In this document: positions 52,333 through 61,950 of the stretch, piece after piece
How the letters are laid out: each line of letters begins with the position of its first letter
Numbering within the stretch: the stretch's first letter is position 1
Assembly (NCBI GenBank): GCA_013397435.1
Contig: VZRG01001717.1
Location: 10,364 to 74,363, forward strand
Direction of reading: 5' to 3'
DNA: 64,000 bases
From: Erythrocercus mccallii
Lineage: Eukaryota > Chordata > Aves > Passeriformes > Dicruridae
The notes under the pieces: generated by a model
What the model saw: the letters and a program-made list of their open reading frames with translations, nothing else
The model's database searches: none
Told to the model about the DNA's origin: nothing
Made by a program: the position numbers and the translations under genes

Positions 52333-53815
52333 GGTACTTTCTGGACTGGGGGCGGGGGGGGCGTTCCCCAATTAAATCAAAATGTGCATTTAGAAATATG
52401 AAAATGTCAGTATCACCTACTATCCCACTGGTGATTGCAGGAATGGGATGATCTCTGCATCTCAGCAGGCTGCAGAGGGCTGCCCTTGCAGCTTCTGTTT
52501 GGGTTGTGAGAAAGAGCACGAGAACAGGGAGGCACAGATGTGCAGCATTCCCTGGTTTGACCCCACGCACACCTGATCCCTGCAAATGGCGAGTGTTTAG
52601 GGAGCACTACAGGCTGCAGAGCTCGTGTTCAGCCTGAAGACAAGGCCTGTGCGTGAAATTAGGTAACAACCTGCTCCTCTGTTTGCACACGGAAATCCCT
52701 CCTTTGTGTGCAGCAATGTGGCTGGTTTGTGTAACTGTTTGCTCACGCAAAATTTACCTCTTGGAGTTTGTCCTGAAGAGACCTGCTGGGGAGTTACAAA
52801 CCAGTGGCGTCTCGTGGGAAGCGTGGCACGCAGTCCAGAGCAAAACAAAAATGCAGCTCTGCTCTGAAGCACCTTGATATTCGGTGTTCTGGTACCCATT
52901 TAGCAAAATGAAAGAGACAGGAACCGTGAGAAAGGGTGCAAAATAAGGCTCAGAGGGGGAGCCAGAGGAAAAATGTCTGGTTTGACTAAATGTGTTCAAT
53001 CTCTTGGCCAACGAAACGCACTTCAAGCATATGCAGGCTACTTCAAAACTTCCTCATCTCTCCCCCGCAACATTAAAGCTGTGAGGGCTTGAAGCCCTGG
53101 CTGATAAAATAATTTTCTGCATTCCCCAGCTATGTACTCATCCACTTCAAAATAGCTTGGTGGGTGACAAGTTATTTTCTTAACCTCCCCATTTTCAGCT
53201 CACTGCTAAATCAGTTTTCTCATTTTCTACAACTCGGGTTGCTTTTCCCCTGTGCTGAATGCAAATAGCTCTGTAACTTAGGACTTGTTGAACAAGCGTA
53301 TTTAAGTTATTACAACTCACAGAGAAGAAACGTAATATGCAGTGAAAATAAACGGGACACCGCATAAAACTTGTGTTATCTTCCATGTCAGCAACACTTA
53401 GGAAGGCAATTATTTGGATAGAAAATGTTAGTTTGCATTAGGTAGCATAATGTGTGACTGAAGAAGAGTCAAATAGCCGTTTCAGAGACTTGGAAGTATT
53501 TCACATTTCCAAGAGAAACAGAGCTCTGAATAACAAACCACGGTGCTGATCCCACAGGAACATCAGCACCCAAACACTGAGCTGGTGGTGCTCTGCACAG
53601 CTCCTGTGGCACATGCCCTGCCTGTCAAGGAGATGGCAGGGAAATACCAGTGAACGATGAGAAATGCTGCCAAATTGTTTGCAAAGCAAAGCGGAGCACG
53701 TGTGAGAAGGCGAAACCTGACAGGCGAGGAGCTGGCGTGTGCAAATGTGGGATTTCGATGGTGTTTCTGGGTGTGATGCTGCTTGTCCCTTACCGTGAAT
53801 TTTTCTTTGTTTCAG
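52333..53815 (+). other. TEAD1: End of the large TEAD1 intron before the helix-2 exon
   Basis: Unique-looking intronic sequence with a short poly-G run near 52,350, ending in the acceptor of the exon at 53816. Nothing else was recognised. Confidence 0.7.
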
Positions 53816-53880
53816 GTAGGAATGAATTGATAGCCAGATACATCAAACTTAGAACAGGGAAGACACGGACCAGGAAGCAG
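53816..53880 (+). CDS. TEAD1: TEAD1 coding exon, TEA domain helix 2 and basic loop (internal exon)
   Basis: This 65-nt internal exon completes a Gly codon split after its first base and then encodes 21 residues, RNELIARYIKLRTGKTRTRK plus a final Q. That is the invariant middle of the TEA/ATTS domain: helix 2 (roughly RNELIARYIKLRTG) followed by a basic loop leading into the recognition helix. The acceptor follows a pyrimidine tract (TTTTTCTTTGTTTCAG) and the donor is CAG|GTAAAA, so the exon runs from phase 1 to phase 0. TEAD proteins are nuclear factors that bind M-CAT (CATTCC-type) sites and recruit YAP/TAZ through a C-terminal domain that is not in this window. The segment is the same in all TEAD paralogues as I know them, so assignment to TEAD1 rests on the downstream exon at 56704. 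The upstream partner exon, ending in a codon for Tyr plus the first base of this Gly, was not found in the window. Confidence 0.96.
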
Positions 53881-53904
53881 GTAAAATAACCCAGTGGGGA
53901 AGTG

Positions 53905-53910
53905 TGCATG
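53905..53910 (+). promoter_or_regulatory. TGCATG (RBFOX-type) motif downstream of the helix-2 exon donor
   Basis: TGCATG starts 25 nt after the end of the exon at 53880. RBFOX proteins bind UGCAUG, and sites downstream of an exon usually favour its inclusion. A single hexamer can occur by chance, so function is only suggested. Confidence 0.3.
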
Positions 53911-56400
53911 TCAGTGAATGACAAAACATGGCATTTTTTGGCTGCAGTGGCTGTCTGTGCTTCAGCTCTGGTGGGATGATGTGTTGACTTCACTATTCAG
54001 ATTAAATACGCACTGTTTAACAAATATTTAAAACTCTGGGGTTTACGTTGTGGTGGTGTGAGGATTCATTTTTTTAATAATCTGTCTGTAAATTAAGCTA
54101 TTATTCCCCCATATTTCATAAAAGAATTCAAAAGTTGAAGCAAAATCATCAAGCACTGTGCCTTATTTCTCTCTATAATATTATTATGTAATTATTATTT
54201 TGAGATGGTAAATAATGGAACTTCTTAAAAGAGAATTTGGCTGCATAATAGAGGTTATGATTCTTGGCTATGAGAGGTAAATATACAAAAATGAACTGAT
54301 CATAATCGTGCTCTCAGCTTATGGCCAGTAGTTGCTACAGGATATAAAAATAATTTTAAAGTTTCCCTAAGAGCCTGCAGGCTCCTGGTCTTTGACCATG
54401 TTAGATTTCATTCATCCAAGAATCTGGAAAAAACCTTAAAACCACCTTAAGTGTTTTTTTTAGATGATTATCACATAACCCTTGATTTGTCTCCTATTAC
54501 TAAATCCTTTAATTCATAATATTCCCAGCAATCAGCAGCCTTGCAGGAAGCCCGGTTTGTGTGTAGTTTATGCAGTGGTTACTGCACGGTTAAAAACACC
54601 CCACGCATGGCAGAGGTCCCTGAGGTCAGGTGTGCAGTTGCAGCTGCGTGTGACAAAGGGCAGGCTCCGCATGTCCTGCAGCACAGGGAAAGGTGGCACT
54701 GGCTCACACAAAGCTGCCAGCACTCGGATTTGAAGCACTTTGGGTGCTGTCCTGCTCTGGGTGGTGTCCCTTGTCAGGAGGGAGGAGAGCATGCGTGGAG
54801 GGGTGAGAAAAGGCAGCAGAAAGGGGGAGAACTGCAGCACGAGGAAAAGGGGCAAACCAAAGGCTGGCAAAGAAATCACAAACTAAAGGCAGAGTCCCCA
54901 GTTCTGCCCTGCCTCGCCCATGTGAGCTCCAGGAGCTGGAAGTTATGCTGGGCTCACGAAGTTGCCTCAGGAGTCACAATGCAGAGCTTGGGGTGGGATG
55001 CTTGGCCAGCACGTGCCAAGAAGGCAGGAGGGCTGTGATGGCTTACGTGTGGCGATGTCTGCCTCCGTGCTTGTACATCCCTCTGCAGGGATGCACAAAT
55101 CACTTTAAAGCGCTTAAAGAAGTTGGTCTGTCGCTACTCTGGAGTTTTAACGGAGCGATTGAATCTTAGCGTTGTTCTCCTTGTGTAACCCTTAACACCA
55201 CTAATATTCCTCTGAAGGCAAAACAAATGAACACGTGTGAGAACTCGGTCTAGGTGTCTGACTGCAGCACCGCTCAGTAAGCAGCAGGATAACTCTGAAT
55301 TACTGTAAACTGGCTCCTGGGCTGCTTCTCGGAGGGACTGTGCTCATTGATGCATCACTGTTTGCTTCCCTACTAAAATACAGGCTTTTTGGTATAGTCT
55401 TACAGAGGAGGAAATCATTGTTTCTCCTTTTCTTTGGCTTTGTTCTTTCCCAGACAGGAATTTTAACTAATGTAGGAAAAAATGTGCACCACCTGATATG
55501 GTATGTCCCGGGTCAGATGGGAATCAGAATCCCTTTAGTGGGTTTTGCCATCACTGCAGGTTTTAAACCCTCACACAGAAGGCTGAAGGATGCTGAGCGC
55601 TACCAAGTGCTGCTGGACAGCATCATTAAATCCTCATCAGCACCAGCATGGATTTCAGTGCGATCCTGGGTAAACAGGAATGTGAATTTGGCCCCAGACC
55701 CTTCACCGCACGGGCAGCAGCTTCTGACCCATAACTGGTGTAGTGCAGGACTAGGTTTGCACAAATTTCTGAGCAAAACAGCCATGGGCCAGACTCAAGC
55801 TGATGTCAAGCTGCTGGTCCCCAGTTACACAAATGTTCTGTGGGCAGATTTGATGCTGAGATTACCAAGGAAACCAGCAGGGGTTCAGGGACCTTTGTTG
55901 TGCCAGTATTTTATCATTTGTGCCAGAATTTGAAGCATTTCAGTGGACTCAAAATGCAGCCTGAATCTCCTCACCGGAGCTGCAGAGCCCAATAAATAAT
56001 GGATAAAACTTCATGGTGCCAAGTTTTGTCTCAAAGCCTAGTGGCAAATTGTCAGAGTGGGCATCTGCGTCCCCAGCAGATGGGGTAGAAATCCTTTGGG
56101 TTGCCCACGTGAGAGCTCAGGGCCTGGGTATGGATGGGATCGATACCAAAGCACATGGGCTGTGTCCAGCTGTGAACTGTGTCTTCTGTCTTGTAGCTGA
56201 ATGCACGACCTGGTGGGTTACACTTTCTTTTTTCCTTTCTCTCTTTTTTTTTATTTATTTTTTTTATTATTTTTAATTTTCTTAATCAAATCACTGCAGT
56301 GATGACCTGTATTGTTAAGCCTTGGTGCTAAGAGCTTGGTATCTGGCTGGGAATGTGGTATCTTTAACAGCAGAGCTTACTGAAGATGCAAATAACTTCC

Positions 56401-56552
56401 TCCCCTCAGAAAAGTTTCCTTCTTTTTTTTTTCTTCTTTTTCTTTTTTTTTTTTTTAAAAAAGAAAAAAATTAGACATTTAAAATTTGATTTGCTTTTTG
56501 TTTTTCTTTTGTTTGTTGTTTTTTTTTTCCCCTATAAACCTGAACAATGTAG
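56401..56552 (+). promoter_or_regulatory. TEAD1: Acceptor region of exon A: T-rich tracts, T/A hairpin, long AG-free zone
   Basis: Pyrimidine runs at 56416-56456 are followed at once by an A-rich run (56457-56470), so T and A strands could pair in the RNA. A second T/TG-rich tract occupies about 56494-56530, but the 22 bases just before the acceptor (CTATAAACCTGAACAATGTAG) are purine-rich and weak. No AG occurs between 56475 and 56550, so a distal branch point is possible; TTTGAT with A at 56489 is one candidate. TC-rich elements are typical PTB sites and TG-rich elements typical CELF sites. Regulation by either protein is inference. Confidence 0.5.
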
Positions 56553-56615
56553 GTGTCTAGTCACATACAGGTCTTAGCAAGAAAGAAAGTTCGAGAAATT
56601 CAAGCCGCCATTAAG
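56553..56615 (+). CDS. TEAD1: TEAD1 alternative exon A, TEA recognition helix 3 (REIQAAIK form)
   Basis: This 63-nt exon (21 codons, phase 0-0) encodes VSSHIQVLAR followed by KKVREIQAAIK. It is bounded by an acceptor AATGTAG and a donor AAG|GTACGT. It is the DNA-reading helix 3 of the TEA domain. The Ser and Gln of the SSHIQ segment, known DNA-contact positions in TEAD structures, are kept. The tail REIQA resembles TEAD4 and Drosophila Scalloped more than the standard TEAD1 tail. It aligns codon for codon with the exon at 56704: I count 45 of 63 bases and 13 of 21 residues identical, with all differences in the first ten codons synonymous, which indicates an old duplication under protein-level selection. 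It lacks the Ser of the RRKS motif found in the other form. Alternative reading: a decayed duplicate. That is unlikely because frame, splice sites and helix residues are intact. Confidence 0.9.
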
Positions 56616-56703
56616 GTACGTTTGGCTTGCCCAGTTGTAGGGGGCTTTTCATCTCCATGGTTACAGGCTTTTCCTTTGTTTCCTCCCTTCCCCTACCCTG
56701 CAG
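56616..56703 (+). promoter_or_regulatory. TEAD1: 88-nt intron between the two alternative TEAD1 exons, with close branch point
   Basis: The intron starts GTACGT and ends in a pyrimidine tract and CTGCAG. The best branch-point candidate is GGTTACAG, with the A at 56663. This A lies about 48 nt from the exon A donor and 41 nt from exon B. Spacing this short between donor and branch point can block assembly of U1 and U2 snRNPs on the same intron, the mechanism known from alpha-tropomyosin mutually exclusive exons. The branch-point choice is my inference from a short consensus; the 88-nt length is seen directly. Confidence 0.6.
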
Positions 56704-56766
56704 GTGTCTAGTCACATTCAGGTTCTTGCCAGAAGGAAATCTCGTGATTTTCATTCCAAGCTGAAG
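56704..56766 (+). CDS. TEAD1: TEAD1 alternative exon B, TEA recognition helix 3 (standard TEAD1 form)
   Basis: This 63-nt exon (21 codons, phase 0-0) encodes VSSHIQVLAR followed by RKSRDFHSKLK. That matches the canonical vertebrate TEAD1 recognition helix and its RDFHSKLK end, which separates TEAD1 from TEAD2/3/4. The acceptor is strong (TTCCCCTACCCTGCAG) and the donor is AAG|GTATGC. RRKS fits the PKA consensus R-R-X-S and corresponds to human TEAD1 Ser102, reported as a PKA target that lowers DNA binding. The next exon in known TEAD1 transcripts begins DQTAKDKAL; it was not found before 64000. Exons A and B are separated by only 88 nt, and each joins in frame to the helix-2 exon and to the next exon, so the pair behaves as interchangeable cassettes. 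Confidence 0.96.
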
Positions 56767-56814
56767 GTATGCGCTTTTCTGCTTTTGGGCTTGTGGTTGC
56801 TATGCCTGTCCCTT

Positions 56815-56847
56815 CCTCCTCCTCCTCCTCCTCCTCCTCCTCCTCCC
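56815..56847 (+). repeat. (CCT)10 microsatellite 48 nt downstream of exon B
   Basis: Ten uninterrupted CCT units followed by CCC, inside a pyrimidine-rich stretch directly after exon B. Transcribed, it gives a C/U-rich tract of the kind bound by PCBP/hnRNP K and PTB. Whether it acts in exon choice or is only a simple repeat cannot be told from the sequence. Confidence 0.9.
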
Positions 56848-56897
56848 CGCGGTGATGGGCGAGCGCTGGGGCTGCTGTGCCTGTAACCTCCTTCTCC

Positions 56898-56903
56898 TGC
56901 ATG
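56898..56903 (+). promoter_or_regulatory. TGCATG (RBFOX-type) motif downstream of exon B
   Basis: TGCATG lies about 132 nt after the exon B donor and just past the CCT repeat. Its position would suit RBFOX promotion of exon B in muscle or brain. The hexamer alone is weak evidence. Confidence 0.3.
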
Positions 56904-59271
56904 TGGGAGCTGTCTGTGTCTCTTTGTGTTTAATCCCCGGGTTCTGCACTAGCATCCACATTAAAAACATCGGTTTAACACCGTCCCAATGCCACGGGAA
57001 CTCCTCTTTGTAACAGCTCAGCGCCTAAACCTGATTTTTAACCCGTTAGTCCAGTTTTTGTTTTACTTTTTAAAAAGTTGAGTGCTAGGAGTGCATTTAA
57101 ATACACAGAGGTTTTGCACAGTTGTGTAGATGCTTTTTATCCCTTTTTTTTTTTTTTTTTGCTTTTTCCAGAGAGGTAATTGGGGTAATTGTTTTCCATT
57201 CCCAAATGGTTTTTGTCTGTGCTTCTGAGCTGCTATCAAGAATACTTAAACCAGATCATTTATTCCAAGTGCCAAGAAAGCACAGTCTATCCAGATTGCT
57301 CTGTGGTGTTTCTAGACTACAATCTAGTATCACCTCAAGTTGCACACTATTTACAAGATTCCCTGAAATTTAATTTTTTTTTTAAAGTAAATTATTGACA
57401 TTTAATCTTTGGAGAGCCTCAGTCAGAGTCCTGTTCAGGGAATACTAAGTATGTTTGCTTAGTCTGACATGATGAATTGTACATGTCCCCATTTTCTCTG
57501 CCTTCCATAAAATATATTCTAAGGCTAAAAACAACCTCTTGGAAATGTTTCATAGGGGTTTCTTGGACTGCTTGTTTTTTCAAGCTTTCCAGCAGAGATC
57601 TTGATTTTTTGGCGGTTTTTTCCACACTATTTAAAAGTGGAAGAGGGAGTTTTGCAGTTTTTGCAGTAGATTTTTCTTTTTTTAATAAAAAAGCGAAGGA
57701 ACGTGTAAACCTTTTACTTCCCTCTTTTTTTTTTTTTTAATGTGAGTGGATATTTTTTTTTTTCCTTCGCTCAGATGCGAGAACAAATCATGGTTTTGTT
57801 CTAGCTGGAAAGCGAAACATTTCGGGCAGTGCCTTCCCGGTGCTGAGCGGTGAGCGCTGCGGATGCTCACCCCCATCCTGGAACTGCAGCGTAGGAATAA
57901 CAGCCTGGCTTTGTAACAAGGCTCCCTGACAGAAGCACTGGGTTTTTCGAGGGCAGCATGCTGGCAAGCTTGTCTGGCTGTTGGTGGCTGGCTTTTTAGC
58001 TGCACTGGCTGAGCAGTCTGGGGTTCGTCAAGAACGGCTAAGATGACTTAAAACGTTCTGCTTTTTAACCCAGGGTGCAATAATACAGAGATATGTGGCA
58101 TTTTAAGCTCAAATTGTCAAGCCTTGATGCCTAAAATTCAGCATGTGAGTAGGTGGCCTTACTTTCAGAGGTGCTCAGCACCAGCAGCTCCTGGAGTTTT
58201 AGAGGATTGGTGAGAGCTCAGGGCTGCAAAAACCAGGGAGACCACGTAGGTACAAAACACAGGAGCCAACACAACTATTGGATTTACTGTTCCAAAACAT
58301 TTCCCTTTCGGAATGACCAAAATACCTTAAAATGTGAAGCCACTTACAAAGCAAAAAACATTTTTAAGTACTGCACCTGCTGTCTGATTTACATCGAAGC
58401 CTTCCAAAGAACAGGAGTAGCCAAACCCTAAGAATATTTCATCTAGTCTAGATGACATTTGCAGTAAATAGAGATCTGGAAGGAATGTTTTAAGGAGTTG
58501 CCTGAAGAAGAGAAGGTCTGCTTGGACAACAAAATATTTTGTAGGGGCTTCACACCTTGTTGCCCTTTCCCACCCGCCCATGGCCTGCAGCTCCCCCAGT
58601 GCTGACTGGAAAGTGGAGCAGCTGCCAATTCACTGCTGGGAACCGATGGCCTCAGGAAGATTCCCCAGCTCCAGTCCCTGGCAGTCTGCAGAGGCGTTTG
58701 CTTCACCCCTCTGCCACGCCACGCTGGGGACAGAAGGCACACGGGGGACAGAGCTTTGCTGGCAAAAGCTGCTGCAGCCAGCAAATCAAATCGTGGGTGC
58801 TGAGCTGCTTGTCCTGGCCCTGCTGCTGGGTCCCCAAGGTGCTGCCCGTGGGATGAGCTCCCTCAGGAGCCCTGGCACTGCCCCAGCTCCTCCTGCACAG
58901 CCCCCAGCCCAAGGAGTGCCCAGGAAAGAGCCAGGCTCTCCCCACCTCCCTCTTCTTTGCCACTGTTGGTCTCTGGGGCACGGCACCTGCCCCAGCACTG
59001 TCCCTGCTGGAGCGGGGACAGCCTCCCACAGGGCTCTTCCTCCCCGCACTGAAGAGGTGAAACTGATGGAAAAAGGTGCCATAAGGGAGCTGCCTTGTCA
59101 AGAAGAGAGCTCTCGTTCCTCCTGCCTGCCGCAATTGCTCCCTGGAGGTGGTAGAAGCTGCTGGTTTTGAACCCGAGGTGGAACTTTGCTTCTCCAGACA
59201 TTCTCTTAGTGCTACTGCCCGTTTTTCTTGTTTTTCCTGTGTCGAACCACCTGTATGGCCCACTGTCACCC

Positions 59272-59352
59272 AGAGTCACCCAGAATCATTGGGATTGAAG
59301 GGCACCTCTGGAGATCATTTAGTCCAACTCGCCCCGGCCAAAGCAGGACTTC
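59272..59352 (-). mobile_element. CR1 LINE 3' end, minus orientation
   Basis: CAGAATCATTGGGATTGAAG, GGCACCTCTGGAGATCATTT, AGTCCAACTC and CCAAAGCAGGACTT are the reverse complement of a CR1 tail. The rest of the element is lost or unrecognisable. Confidence 0.88.
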
Positions 59353-59611
59353 AAAAGCTGCCTGAGAAGGACATCGCTGGTGCAAAAGGAAGACAAGGTG
59401 GATACATTCCAGCACCTCTCAGTGCTCATTGTTTCAACGGGGACCAATTTTGGCAGCAGCCTGAGCAGCCCCATCGATATCCTTGGAAAGATGACGTGCT
59501 CTTGCTGTCCTGGAGTGAGTGCTGTCTGCATTCCCTGGTGAAGGGGTGACCAAGGAGGAGATAAACTGCACAGTTTTTTTACACCTGTGATTTTTTTACA
59601 CGGGCGCGTAC

Positions 59612-59891
59612 TGACAGGGCAAGGAGGAATGGCTTAAACTGAAAGAGAGCAGGTTTAGATTAGATATTAGGAGAAAATAAAATACTGTGAGGGTGGTGAG
59701 GCTCTGGAAGAGGTTTCCCGGAGAAGCTGTGGTTACCTCAGCCCTGGCAGTGTTCAGGGCCAGGCTGGATGGTGTTTGGAGCAACCTGGTCTAGTGGGAG
59801 GTGACCTTTTAAAGCAGTCCCACTAGCAGTGGGGTTGGAACTAGATGATTTCTAAGGTCCCTTCCAACCCAAACCATTCTATGGTTCTATG
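59612..59891 (+). mobile_element. CR1 LINE 3' end, plus orientation
   Basis: It has the full CR1 tail order: GGCTTAAACTGAAAGAGAGC, TTTAGATTAGATATTAGGAG, GTGAGGGTGGTGAGGCTCTG, GTTCAGGGCCAGGCTGGATG, GTTGGAACTAGATGATTTCT, AAGGTCCCTTCCAACCC and ATTCTATGGTTCTATG. It is the best preserved CR1 in the window, 5'-truncated as usual. Confidence 0.96.
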
Positions 59892-60377
59892 CTTCCCACT
59901 CAGGCCAACTCACCCTTTTAACAGTGAGCTGCCACTTGTTAAACCTGTGTGTGGTGGCATCCAGGGAAGCAGTTACCACTCTAAAAAAAAATCCCATATT
60001 CTTCTGGTGTCAAGTTTTCTTTTGAGATGCGTCTGATCTGATCTGTCCCATTGGCCCCAGCTCCTGGCCTCTTAGTTTGACACAGTGTTTATAGAAATAA
60101 CCCTTTCCCCCCCAAGCAGCTGCTGAATTTATTTTGTACCAAGAGATCTTCCTGTCCTGCCTTGGTCTGAAACCTGCTGGTGGAGAGGAGAGGATTTGGG
60201 CAAATCTTCTTGTGTTAATCTTCTGCAAAAGTCCACCAGGATGGAAGGATCTCAGAGCTACCTGCACACACGGCACTGGAAGCTCTCCTAAGAGGCAGAA
60301 ATCTCACCTACATGCCATAAAGTCTGCTTGGTCCAGCAAAGTCCCTTTTCTTCAGTGAGAAGTGCCTGCAGTCACTG

Positions 60378-60414
60378 TGGATGGATGGATGGATGGATGG
60401 ATGGATGGATGGAT
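60378..60414. repeat. (GGAT)9 microsatellite
   Basis: Nine uninterrupted GGAT units. Confidence 0.95.
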
Positions 60415-60949
60415 CCTGAGCCTGCAAGGAAGTGAAGCTTCACCCCTAAGTGCTATTGCTGCCTTTCAAGACCACCAGTAAAAAGCATGTCCCCTCAGCC
60501 CTTCCAGGGATGTCATGCATTTTAATTCTCTTTGCAGCAGGAAAACACACCTATTCTAGAGATTTGAATCTTAACATACTGAGGTTATTAAAACCTTCCT
60601 GAAGTTAGAGAAATTTAATCTCATGAAGACGGGAAGAGAGGCTGAGATAAAGTTGTCCTTGGAGACAGATCTGAAAGGCGGCTCCTCTTCATGGCATTTC
60701 CTCTCACACAGAGGCTGGAGGAGGCAAAGCAGAGTTTTTACACTCCAGCGCTGTGTTTCTGTGTCAAATGCACCAGTCCATAGTGTCAGGCCACAGCATT
60801 TCCCACCTTTGCACTGACAGGGAGCCAAAGCCACCTCCGTCCATGCAGGACAGAATATGGATTGGAAGTTGTGCATAAACAGAGAGGAAAGGTGTTCACA
60901 GCAGGATGTACATCCATCATAGGCTTTCACATCAGATTTTTTTCATAGT

Positions 60950-61950
60950 GCAAGATTAATTAGAGACAAAAAAAACCCCCACATTAAAATGCCTACAGTT
61001 CACATCTATTACATGTTTTTAAATCCATTATTCTACATTCCGCATTTAGGGGTAGAAAGAAAATATTGTTGTCAATTATAAAATGCTAAAGATAGCGCTA
61101 TACTTTTTTAAATGAACGATGATAAAAGCCTTGAAAAATTCCCTTTGATGCGAATGGAGTCTTCAGCATTTTGAAGTACAATAAGATGGATTAATTGCTA
61201 CTCATTAGGCAGCAAGTTGGGACAGCTTTGAATGCGCATTCTCTTCTTGGCATTAGCTATTGCCTGGCTGAAATAGCCAGCTTTTGTATTTACTCCTGTC
61301 TTCTCTAATAATAAGCAAATTGGAGATCAGGGCTAGAAACACTGAAGTGCTCTCTATCTTTTGTCCAGAACAATTGTATATTGTCATGATTTGTTTATCT
61401 TTTTTGAGCTACAGCTAATTACTGTAAAGGTTATTTGAATCAATACGAGATCTGAGCAGAAATAACATCTGCAAAATTGCTTATTAGGAAGCTGTTTTAT
61501 GCTAGTGTTACCGTAACATCCATTTTGTGAGCAACTTGTTGTTTCTTATGTCTTTTTTTTTCCTTACATGAAAGGCTTTGCCTTTTAAATATTGGTACAG
61601 GTTTTAGGCCTTCTTGATTAATACTGTTTTGTTGTGCTTACTTTTCCTCATGCTGTCTTAGATATTTTTTTTTCTCCCAAAGTCATAGATAACGTGATAC
61701 CCAAAGCCCCATTTATCATTCTAGGATAACAGTTTTTATTTTTTGCTTAAGGACTTGTTTGAACTGATTGATTGAATTATTCTTCTGTTTATGTTGGATT
61801 AAAAGAAAGTCAAGCACAAATCCTTTGGTGCTTGTCATGTAGAACTCTTGTTTCATGCGGGGCTTTTATAGATATTAAGGTTTATAATTGGATGATACTG
61901 GGGAATTATTATTATCTAATTTAACTATGTATTTTGCGTTCCAAAACAAA
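60950..61950. other. AT-rich, repeat-free stretch, candidate conserved noncoding element
   Basis: About 1 kb without named repeats, dense in TAAT/ATTA homeodomain-type cores. That composition is common in conserved noncoding elements of developmental gene introns. Conservation itself cannot be seen from one sequence. Confidence 0.25.

Larger units (their letters stand above)
53881..56552 (+). other. TEAD1: TEAD1 intron between helix-2 exon and exon A (2672 nt)
   Basis: Complete intron from GTAAAA to TGTAG. It has a mildly GC-rich middle (about 54.6-55.1 kb) and very T-rich ends from 56221 on. Frames of 165 and 197 codons (54541-55038 and 55340-55933) are open but match no family I know and show no exon signals at their ends. 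I see no repeat element that I can name here. Confidence 0.85.

Noticed and set aside
48226..52401. Frames repeated in both copies of the 1.9-kb duplication, taken as a gene family
   Set aside because: The copies are near identical by DNA across non-coding and open parts alike, with no coding bias in the differences. A segmental or assembly duplication explains them.
55340..55933. 197-codon open frame in the intron before exon A
   Set aside because: No family resemblance, no repetitive-element protein motif, and it lies wholly inside a TEAD1 intron with no splice-bounded or promoter context. A chance open frame is the simpler reading.
61510..61522. GTAACATCCATT as the 12-nt TEAD1 microexon (VTSM)
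   Set aside because: It would read VTSI, and no AG acceptor precedes it and no GT donor pattern fits.
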